A DNA stretch of 13,391 bases from Deltaproteobacteria bacterium (GTDB taxonomy: Bacteria; Desulfobacterota; GWC2-55-46), in assembly GCA_016219075.1 (NCBI GenBank), contig JACRCJ010000178.1:1-13391 (forward strand). Direction: 5' to 3'. Both the position numbers and the translations under genes were made by a program. Shown here one piece after another: positions 1-6,452 of the stretch. The notes under the pieces are model-generated. The model searched no databases and was not told the DNA's origin. It saw only the letters and a program-made list of their open reading frames with translations. Each line of letters starts with the position of its first letter. The stretch's first letter is position 1.

Positions 1-863
1 GCGTTCAGACAGCTTCTCTTCAGGTCTCCGGCCCTTGCCACCCCGTGGCCGGGTTTTTTAAGCTCCGGCGGCAGCCCCGGCACTTTTTTCCTGACCGCTT
101 CATAGATACCGTTGAAAAGGTCCGCTGTGTGCGTGGCAACACCGGTGCCGATATTGTATGCCTCCGCGCTCCCTTTGGTCAGGGCGAGCAGATTCGCCCT
201 CGCCACGTCCCCGACGAAGCAGTAGTCCCTGGTCATGCCCCTCGGTTCGTCGTCAAAGCTGTTTACGGTGCACGGGCTGCCGTTAATAAGCCTGTCCATG
301 AATATCGCCACGACCCCGGCTTCTCCGTGCGGGATCTGTCTGGGGCCGTAGATGTTCGCGTACCTGAGGACCGTATAGTCCAGGCCGTGCTGATGCCTGT
401 AGAAGGCGAGGTACTGCTCGGAGACGTACTTCGTGATCGCGTACGGCGACATCGGGGTCGGGATGTACCGCTCGCTTGTCGGGTACTCCTTCGCCTCCCC
501 GTAGATCGCCCCCCCGGAGGAGATGAATATCACCTTTTTCGTGCCGTTGACCCTCGCGGCCTCGAGTATGTTCAAAAACCCCCTGACATTGACATCGGCG
601 TCGTACATCGGGTCTTCCACGGAGGCCGGCACCGACATCTGCGCCGCGTGGTGGTTCACGATCTCCGGCCTTTCGTGCTCGAAGACCTTTTTGACTTCAG
701 GCGAACGGATGTCAAGAAGATAGAAGCGGGCCTTTGGGTTGAGGTTCTCGCGTTTCCCGGAGAAGAGGTTATCGACCACCACCACATCGTGTCCGGCCCC
801 GATGTAGGCGTCAACGACATTCGAGCCTATGAAGCCTGCGCCGCCTGTTACGAGAATCTTCAT
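1..863 (-). CDS. NAD-dependent sugar-nucleotide epimerase/dehydratase (GalE-like extended SDR), 3' end cut by window
   Basis: This enzyme probably interconverts or dehydrates an NDP-sugar in the cytoplasm to supply the glycosyltransferases nearby. The 287 visible residues show a Rossmann fold: GGAGFIG at residues 7-13, an acidic residue ending strand 2 (D31), the SSGGAIYG segment at 115-122 that carries the catalytic Ser, and the YAITK catalytic pair Y141/K145. RYANIYGPRQ near 168-176 and TRDYCFVGDVA near 211-221 are typical of UDP-glucose 4-epimerase-like proteins. About 20-30 C-terminal residues are probably missing past the left edge. The ATG start is supported by AAGGAG six bases upstream. 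It follows the GT2 gene by 27 bp, so it is likely co-transcribed. Substrate cannot be told from sequence; 4-epimerase, or a step toward another sugar, are both possible. Confidence 0.9.
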   Translation of the reverse strand, partial: MKILVTGGAGFIGSNVVDAYIGAGHDVVVVDNLFSGKRENLNPKARFYLLDIRSPEVKKVFEHERPEIVNHHAAQMSVPASVEDPMYDADVNVRGFLNILEAARVNGTKKVIFISSGGAIYGEAKEYPTSERYIPTPMSPYAITKYVSEQYLAFYRHQHGLDYTVLRYANIYGPRQIPHGEAGVVAIFMDRLINGSPCTVNSFDDEPRGMTRDYCFVGDVARANLLALTKGSAEAYNIGTGVATHTADLFNGIYEAVRKKVPGLPPELKKPGHGVARAGDLKRSCLN

Positions 864-890
864 CGCTTTCTCCTTTATGTTCCTGCTTCT

Positions 891-1808
891 TTACGGCCGG
901 TTCTTTGGCCTGAACTCGCCGAACCTCTGCTGAAAATAATCTCTGGCTCCCTGATATATCCGCTTCACTCCCTGAATTTTAGGGGTCTTCATCGTAAAAA
1001 GACTTAAGAAGCTTATTGCCAGCAATGACGCGTATCTTGCCATGCGCAGGAAGAAAGGGAGGGGGTTGTTTTTATCCACACACTTGAGAGTGTTCCTTAC
1101 CGTATAATAGAGAGACACGGCCGCGGTCGACCCTCCGGTCGATTTTGATTCCTTGTGCCATACTTTGGAAGAGGGCACATACATCACCTTGAACCCGGCC
1201 CTTTTGGCCCTGATCCCGAGATCCAGGTCCTCACAATAACAGAAATACTCTTCGTCGAAAAGCCCAACTTTTTCGCAAAACCGCCTTGTAAGCATAAGCG
1301 AGCAGCCGCCGGCCCTGTCGGTCTCCTCCACCGCGTCGAACTGTCCGTCGTCACGCCTGCCGTAGCCCCTCATGCGGCCCCAGCCGAGCCACGGATTAAA
1401 ACCCCCTCCGGCGTACCATAGCACTTCCGGGGCCCCGTAAAAATAAACCTTGGAGGAGAGCAGCCCTATGCGTTCATCGGTTTGGGCCGCCCTGACAAGC
1501 TCTTTGACGAACGAGGGGTCGACCGTCGTGTCGTTATTCAAAAGGACCATGTAATCCGCGCCCGAGCTTAACGCGTGCCTGAGCCCGGCATTGGAGCCCC
1601 CCGCAAAACCGAGATTGACGCCGGTCTGTATGACGGTCAATTCAGGGAACCTCTTCCTTATCATCTCCTCGGAGCCGTCGGTGGAGCCGTTTTCGATTAT
1701 GATTATCTCAAGACCCGGATAATCAACCCCCTTGAGCGACTCAACGCATTCTATGGTATCCTGATACCCGTTCCAGTTTAAGACTATGACAAAAACTTTT
1801 TTCGCCAA
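891..1808 (-). CDS. GT2 family glycosyltransferase (rhamnosyltransferase-like)
   Basis: A 305-residue GT-A transferase expected to add a sugar to the lipid-linked glycan at the inner face of the membrane. The N-terminus VIVLNWNGYQDT (about 8-18) and ENGSTDGS (39-46) are the nucleotide-binding part of family GT2. NNDT at 91-94 occupies the metal-binding DxD position. GGCSLMLTR near 167-175, EDLDLGIR at 193-200 (catalytic-base region) and the following VWH at 216-218 match the group that includes rhamnosyltransferases. A hydrophobic stretch near 256-272 could be a membrane-associating helix. The start is TTG: an in-frame TGA lies two codons upstream and no other early start exists. Only a weak GGTGA lies three bases before it. 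The gene follows the epimerase by 25 bp. Donor and acceptor are unknown. Confidence 0.88.
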   Translation of the reverse strand: MAKKVFVIVLNWNGYQDTIECVESLKGVDYPGLEIIIIENGSTDGSEEMIRKRFPELTVIQTGVNLGFAGGSNAGLRHALSSGADYMVLLNNDTTVDPSFVKELVRAAQTDERIGLLSSKVYFYGAPEVLWYAGGGFNPWLGWGRMRGYGRRDDGQFDAVEETDRAGGCSLMLTRRFCEKVGLFDEEYFCYCEDLDLGIRAKRAGFKVMYVPSSKVWHKESKSTGGSTAAVSLYYTVRNTLKCVDKNNPLPFFLRMARYASLLAISFLSLFTMKTPKIQGVKRIYQGARDYFQQRFGEFRPKNRP

Positions 1809-1833
1809 TTTTCACCAGACGGCCCTGTTAAGG

Positions 1834-2760
1834 TTACAGATGCGCGGAGAGATAATCCATGGTCCTCTTAAGACCCTCTTCAAAGCCCGCCTCGGGTCTC
1901 CATCCAAGCTCCTTGCCGGCCCGTTTGACATCAAGGACATTTACCGGGACATCGAAGGACCTTGAGGGCGTAAAACGCACTTTTGCCTTGCGTCCGGCGA
2001 CCTTCTCTATCGCTTCTATGAGCTGGAGGAGCGACATCCCTTTGCCGCTCCCGATATTGAATATCCTCTGGTCTCCATTGTAGTCCAGAAGTTTCAAGAC
2101 CGCCCCGGCGACATCCTTGACATAAAGGTAGTCCCTCGTGACCGAGCCGTCTCCCCATATCTCTATCGTCTCTCCCTTAAGCACTTTATTAAGGAAGACC
2201 ACGGCCGCCCCCTGCGACGCGTGCGGCCTCTGCCTCTCTCCGAACGGGTTCGATATCCTCATGATGCCGTAGTCGAGGCCGTAAAGATGCCTGAAAAGCA
2301 TCAGGTACTTTTCTATCGCCAGCTTCTGTATGCCGTAGGAGCACACCGGGTCGTTCGGGTGCTCCTCCGGGATAGGAGTGTATCGCGGTATGCCGTAGAC
2401 CGTTCCGCCGGAGGAGAAGAATATGACCTTCTTCACGCCAGCGTCTCTTGAGGCCTCAAGGAGATGAAGCGTGGAGATGAGGTTGGAGGAGATATCATAG
2501 ACCGGGTTGTCGTTCGAGGACTTCGGCAGCGTCGTGCAGAGCGAATGTATGACGCAGTCCACCCCCGCTACCGCCTCTTTTACATGCGTCTCGTTGGTAA
2601 AGTCTCCCTCCGTCCATTCGACTTTTGTAAGGAGGTGCGCGACACTTTCCCTGTTGACCAGTTCCTTTTCAAAGACCCGCACGCCGTGGCCCGCGCCCAA
2701 AAGGGCCTCGCTCACATGAGAGCCGAGGAACCCCCCTCCGCCCAAAACCAGACACTTCAT
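1834..2760 (-). CDS. NAD-dependent epimerase/dehydratase (second GalE-like SDR)
   Basis: A complete 308-residue extended SDR that likely makes a hexose or deoxyhexose NDP-sugar for the same glycan. GGGGFLG at 7-13 is the NAD-binding loop, SSGGTVYG at 116-123 holds the catalytic Ser, and YGIQK gives Y142/K146. ISNPFGERQ near 169-177 and TRDYLYVKDVA near 208-218 are the usual epimerase C-half signatures, and length is normal. Its start overlaps the stop of the GT4 gene upstream as ATGA (2757-2760), with AGGAG six bases before the ATG, so translation is probably coupled. It is clearly diverged from the other SDR at the left edge (different loop, D31 region and active-site neighbours), so the two are not a recent duplication and probably act on different substrates. 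Confidence 0.9.
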   Translation of the reverse strand: MKCLVLGGGGFLGSHVSEALLGAGHGVRVFEKELVNRESVAHLLTKVEWTEGDFTNETHVKEAVAGVDCVIHSLCTTLPKSSNDNPVYDISSNLISTLHLLEASRDAGVKKVIFFSSGGTVYGIPRYTPIPEEHPNDPVCSYGIQKLAIEKYLMLFRHLYGLDYGIMRISNPFGERQRPHASQGAAVVFLNKVLKGETIEIWGDGSVTRDYLYVKDVAGAVLKLLDYNGDQRIFNIGSGKGMSLLQLIEAIEKVAGRKAKVRFTPSRSFDVPVNVLDVKRAGKELGWRPEAGFEEGLKRTMDYLSAHL

Positions 2761-4118
2761 ATCTTTCTCCTCTTCTTAAGAACATCTCCGTAGACCTCTT
2801 CAAGCTCATCCGCGTAACGAGGCATGGACTTCGGGGGAAGAACGTTCCCGGAGAGCTTTTCAAGCAGCCCGCTCTCCTCGACGCACCTCTTCAGAAGCGC
2901 GCTCAGGCCCCTTGCGTCCCCCTTCTCGAAGAGAAGGCCGTTTACCCCGTGGCTTACGACTTCGGACATCCCGCCGAGGTTCGTCGCTATCACGGGCGTC
3001 GAGGCGGCAAAGGCGGAATATATTACAAGGGGGGTGTTCTCGTACCAGATCGAAGGCACCACCAGGACATCTATCCCGGCGAATACCTCCCCGATCTTTT
3101 CGTTCGGGAATTGTCCGGGGAACTCTATTCTACTATCGCCTTCAGCCATCCTTTTTATCTTCTCCGTATAGTCAGGGAACAGGCTTAGGTCGCCGTAGAT
3201 CTTGACTTCCACAGGCATCTCTTGAGGAAGAAGCTTTACCGCTTCGATGAGCAGATGCGCCCCCTTGTGCTCGCTCAGAGTCCCTATAAACCCAACCCGC
3301 AGGCGCTCGGAGGGCTTTTTAGGCGCCTTCTTCTCAAACGCCTTCATATTGAGACCGTAAGGCATGAAATCGATTATCCCCGGGTCGACCCCGTTTTGTA
3401 TCAGTGTCTTCTCCATGAACCGCGTAGGGGCTAAAACCCGGTCGACCCTGTTTATCCTCTCCATTATGAAGTCCTTCCTGAACGATGTCGCGCGTAATAT
3501 CCGTGAATAGTTCCTCTCAGGCCACCACCTGAAACCAGCCGCTCTGATAAAGAACTTAAAGACAGAATGGGGCAGCCTTGAGGCGTACCGCCCCCTTCCC
3601 CCGCTGAATTGAGAGGCGAGATGGCGGCAGCAGTTTATTCCTTCCGGGTCCGGGCCGAGGCACAGGCTGTTGTCGGGAAGCCTCAGCTGGCAAGTCTGAC
3701 AGATCATCCAGAAATCGGTCGGCGTAAAGACGCAAGGGATGTTATTGTCGAGACATACCTCCACAGCCGACGCCGAGAGCCTCAAAAGGTGGAAAAAATG
3801 GACTATGTCCGGCTTTTCTTTTTTGACATACTCCGTAAAATAACCCCTGAACGCCAGACTGTTGTACTCAAACTCCATCATGTCCCTGTTAGGAGAAAAA
3901 ACCTTATAATTCTGGTTATAACGGTGCACCTTGAGGCCGTCGTACTCATAATGATCAATCGGCTTCGATTGAGCCGTGTCAGCGTCCGCAGGATGCCCTG
4001 TCCAGACCTCTACATCGTGGCCGCGTCTCTTTAATTCCTTCGCGGTCTCCAGCGTCAGCACTTCGGTGCCCGCCGATGAATAGGGCAGAAATTGATGTGT
4101 CGTCAGAACTATCTTCAA
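2757..4118 (-). CDS. GT4 family glycosyltransferase (GT-B fold), Cys-rich insert
   Basis: A 453-residue retaining GT-B transferase. The N-terminal acceptor domain starts with an LPYSSAGTEVLTLETAKEL region (about 11-29) typical of family 4. The C-terminal donor-binding domain starts near 273 (RLRVGFIGTLSEHKGAHLL) and includes PSIWYENTPLVIYSAFAAS at 355-373. At the EX7E motif the first Glu is E360 but the second position is Ser (S368). I recall such WYENTPLVIYSAF variants in this family, so activity is not excluded. A cluster of cysteines (C129, C140, C143, C153, C163, C164) follows the FTPTDFW segment, as in a subset of GT4 enzymes. The start is TTG, 8 bases after the stop of the upstream gene, with only a distant AGGGG as ribosome site, so it probably relies on coupling. 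Donor sugar unknown. Confidence 0.88.
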   Translation of the reverse strand: MKIVLTTHQFLPYSSAGTEVLTLETAKELKRRGHDVEVWTGHPADADTAQSKPIDHYEYDGLKVHRYNQNYKVFSPNRDMMEFEYNSLAFRGYFTEYVKKEKPDIVHFFHLLRLSASAVEVCLDNNIPCVFTPTDFWMICQTCQLRLPDNSLCLGPDPEGINCCRHLASQFSGGRGRYASRLPHSVFKFFIRAAGFRWWPERNYSRILRATSFRKDFIMERINRVDRVLAPTRFMEKTLIQNGVDPGIIDFMPYGLNMKAFEKKAPKKPSERLRVGFIGTLSEHKGAHLLIEAVKLLPQEMPVEVKIYGDLSLFPDYTEKIKRMAEGDSRIEFPGQFPNEKIGEVFAGIDVLVVPSIWYENTPLVIYSAFAASTPVIATNLGGMSEVVSHGVNGLLFEKGDARGLSALLKRCVEESGLLEKLSGNVLPPKSMPRYADELEEVYGDVLKKRRKI

Positions 4119-4126
4119 AATTTCAA

Positions 4127-5065
4127 TCAGACCCCTTTCTTTTTGACACCAGCCGAAAGTTTTTCGTCCTTCGCCCCCCTGTACTGTCCAAAGAGACTGG
4201 CGGAGACTAAAAGGGGAACTTTAAGGCTTAATCCAACCTTCTTTGTAATGCCGCGCTCGTTTCTAAGTACATATTTCAGCTCTGATATTGAACCAAAAAA
4301 CATATTCCGTAATAAACCGGCTCTTGAAGGGACCGTCTGGAGATTAAAAAGTTCATATAGCTTCCTGTGGCACATATAGGTCCTTCCGTATTCATACACC
4401 ACGGAACGGTTATGCGAATGTACGACCGCGGCCTTCGGCTGGTAGGCTATCTTCCATCCCGAAAGAAGCGCCCGCTTCGCCCACTCTATATCCTCGCCGA
4501 AATCGTTATAGTTGAACGGGACTTCCTTCCACGCTTTTCTTCTGACAGCCGAGCAGACATTGTCGAAGACACAGGTGAGGTATTTTTCCATCGGAGGCAT
4601 CTTTTCAAAACCCTCCCGGTCCTTTATCTCCTGCACCGAGTAAACGCTTCGTCCGGTGAGCCAGCCGTTGAGGTTCCGCTTCGTCAGCGCATCGGCGTCC
4701 TGTCTCGGTATCTGTCTTGCGTATACCCCGGCGATACGCTCGTCATTATCGAAGGTATCGACCAGGTTTTTAAGCCACCATTCATCCGCCGGGACGGCGT
4801 CCTGTGTCATAAGGACGATAAAATCCCCTTTCGAGTTCTTGATCCCGTAATTTCTGGTCGTCCCGTGGTTGAACTCTCCGGGAGGTATCTCAAGTATGCG
4901 AGAGCCGTATTCCCCGGCTTTTTTTACTGTCCCGTCGGTAGAGCCGGAATCGACGACAAGAAGCTCCACTTCTCCCTCAAACCTCTGCCCCTTGATACCC
5001 CACAGGACCTCCTCGAATATCGCCCCTCCGTTTTTTGTCGGTATTACGATCGATACGCTTTTCAT
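4127..5065 (-). CDS. GT2 family glycosyltransferase (rhamnosyltransferase-like, EFNHG type)
   Basis: A 312-residue GT-A transferase. SIVIPTKNGG (5-14) and VVDSGSTDGT (37-46) form the nucleotide-binding half. GEFNHGTTRN at 63-72 is a motif I associate with rhamnosyltransferase-type GT2 proteins. The DxD position reads TQDA at 87-90, a single Asp as is usual in this subgroup. FGEDIEWAKR at 189-198 and VVHSHN at 214-219 are the acceptor/catalytic parts. The ATG start is 12 bp downstream of the stop of the previous gene, with only a weak GGG-type ribosome site. The 3' third is more AT-rich than the 5' part (about one third GC in the line at 4261 against 57-58% in the lines at 4441 and 4981). Donor specificity is inferred from family resemblance only. 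Confidence 0.87.
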   Translation of the reverse strand: MKSVSIVIPTKNGGAIFEEVLWGIKGQRFEGEVELLVVDSGSTDGTVKKAGEYGSRILEIPPGEFNHGTTRNYGIKNSKGDFIVLMTQDAVPADEWWLKNLVDTFDNDERIAGVYARQIPRQDADALTKRNLNGWLTGRSVYSVQEIKDREGFEKMPPMEKYLTCVFDNVCSAVRRKAWKEVPFNYNDFGEDIEWAKRALLSGWKIAYQPKAAVVHSHNRSVVYEYGRTYMCHRKLYELFNLQTVPSRAGLLRNMFFGSISELKYVLRNERGITKKVGLSLKVPLLVSASLFGQYRGAKDEKLSAGVKKKGV

Positions 5066-5077
5066 AAAAATATGACC

Positions 5078-6415
5078 CTATTTTATAAAGCCGAGGACTT
5101 TTCTCAGCGGCGCGGTTATCTTCCAGCTGTAGGAATTAAGGAGGGCTTCAATATAGGAATCTCGTGTTTTCATTTGGTTTTCAATTATTTTTTCCATATT
5201 AACAACGATGTGAATCATTGATTCAAGAAGCTTCTCCTTATTCTGATTAATTGACTTTCTTGCGCTGAGACCGGTATAGAGTTTTTCAAAAGATTCTACA
5301 TATCTTTCAACAGTAAAGTTCTTCTCATAATACTCTTTACCCTTGAAGCCCATTCTCAATCTTAATGCATCGTTTTGTATAAGATTCATGATTGCGTTAG
5401 ACATCTCATCGGCATCATTAACAGGGACAAGAAAACCCGTCTCACCATCGATCACAAGTTCCTCGGGGCCCCCGCACTTTGTGGCAACAATGGGTTTTCC
5501 CGCAGCCATCGCCTCGAGAGCAGCCAAACTAAAAGACTCTGTTTCAGAAGAAACCACATAAATGTCACTTTCTTTGAGAATCCTATAAATATCTTTTCTA
5601 AGTCCAAGAAATTTGAAATAATTTTCTATGGATGCCTTTTTTATCCTATCTTGGAGAATGGACATAATCTCAGCATTCCCTGTATTTCCTACGGAAAGAA
5701 ACCAGACGTCTTTTCTTTTATTAAATATTTTTATAGCCGCATCAATCAGTGTGCTTTGGCCTTTTTCTTTACTTATATGTCCTATATTACATACCAGTAA
5801 GGCCTCTTCCGGCAAACATAGTTCCTTTCGTAATGTTTTTTGTGGCACATCCCCATGCAATTCAATTCCGTTGTAAATAACTGAAATCTTGTCGTTATCA
5901 ATAAAGTCATTAACTGTTTTACGGAGGGCTTCAGATACGACTACAACCGAATCGGAAAGAAAATCGAAAAACTTATTTAACAGGGATGGTGGAAAAATTG
6001 GCCTAAGGCTTGGATTCGCTTGAAGTATTTCATGTAAATGCCAGACATGCGGTCTACCTGTCATTCTGGCAGCGATTGCTCCTTCGGCAATTACTGAAGT
6101 GTTAGTATGAACTATATCAATTCCCTCCTCTTCTATAAGCCTCGCCACTCGCAGGCTTCTTTCCTTGAGGCCCTCTTCGCAGGTCTTTCCAGCGCAGGCT
6201 GGCGAATGGATCCACCATGAAATTGGGAGAATGTAATTGTTCACCCCCATCTCGTCGAGATTCTTTTTAAAAGGGCCTTCCGAAGGCAGGATAACAAAGG
6301 GGACAAACCTCTGCCTGTCAAGGTGCTTTACAAGCGTCAGCAAGCATTTCTCAGCCCCGTCCAAGCCCGACGAATGAGACAGAAATAGAATCTTTAATTT
6401 TCCTTCCGCATCCAT
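5078..6415 (-). CDS. GT4 family glycosyltransferase with C-terminal SYSWKITAPLR tail
   Basis: A 445-residue GT-B transferase. The N-terminal domain begins KILFLSHSSGLDGAEKCL (8-25), with HTNT at 103-106 and WHLHE at 125-129. The donor-binding domain begins near 207 (LVCNIGHISKEKGQSTLI), and the EX7E motif is intact (E293 to E301, ESFSLAALE). Beyond the normal end near 384 there is a helical tail, probably coiled coil (about 390-425), and then LNSYSWKITAPLRKVLGFIK at 426-445. The same tail motif, on near-identical DNA, is found inside the upstream multidomain gene. Much of the gene is AT-rich (about 28-37% GC in the lines at 5161 and 5881, rising to about 48% at 6181). It begins with ATG, 37 bp after the upstream stop, with only a weak AGG as ribosome site. 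Donor unknown. Confidence 0.9.
   Translation of the reverse strand: MDAEGKLKILFLSHSSGLDGAEKCLLTLVKHLDRQRFVPFVILPSEGPFKKNLDEMGVNNYILPISWWIHSPACAGKTCEEGLKERSLRVARLIEEEGIDIVHTNTSVIAEGAIAARMTGRPHVWHLHEILQANPSLRPIFPPSLLNKFFDFLSDSVVVVSEALRKTVNDFIDNDKISVIYNGIELHGDVPQKTLRKELCLPEEALLVCNIGHISKEKGQSTLIDAAIKIFNKRKDVWFLSVGNTGNAEIMSILQDRIKKASIENYFKFLGLRKDIYRILKESDIYVVSSETESFSLAALEAMAAGKPIVATKCGGPEELVIDGETGFLVPVNDADEMSNAIMNLIQNDALRLRMGFKGKEYYEKNFTVERYVESFEKLYTGLSARKSINQNKEKLLESMIHIVVNMEKIIENQMKTRDSYIEALLNSYSWKITAPLRKVLGFIK
5102..5140 (-). repeat. 39-bp direct repeat, copy A (encodes LNSYSWKITAPLR)
   Basis: This segment matches 7368-7406 at 37 of 39 positions, in the same orientation; the differences are at 5114/7380 and 5129/7395. 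It lies at the 3' end of the GT4 gene and encodes the motif LNSYSWKITAPLR in the same frame as the other copy. The flanks diverge at once. Right of it, between the two copies, the DNA is AT-rich. Confidence 0.9.
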
Positions 6416-6452
6416 TTTTAAGCCTATTTATCCCTATGAGATTTTGCAGTAA

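Noticed and set aside
45..1007. Long open frame on the plus strand opposite the left-edge epimerase
   Set aside because: The minus strand encodes a clear Rossmann-fold SDR here with a strong ribosome site; the plus frame is Arg/Val/His-rich with no recognisable motif, as expected of an antisense shadow in GC-rich DNA.
4367..5221. 284-codon plus-strand open frame
   Set aside because: It lies opposite the GT2 gene with its family motifs and crosses the end of the GT4 gene; no motif or ribosome site supports it.
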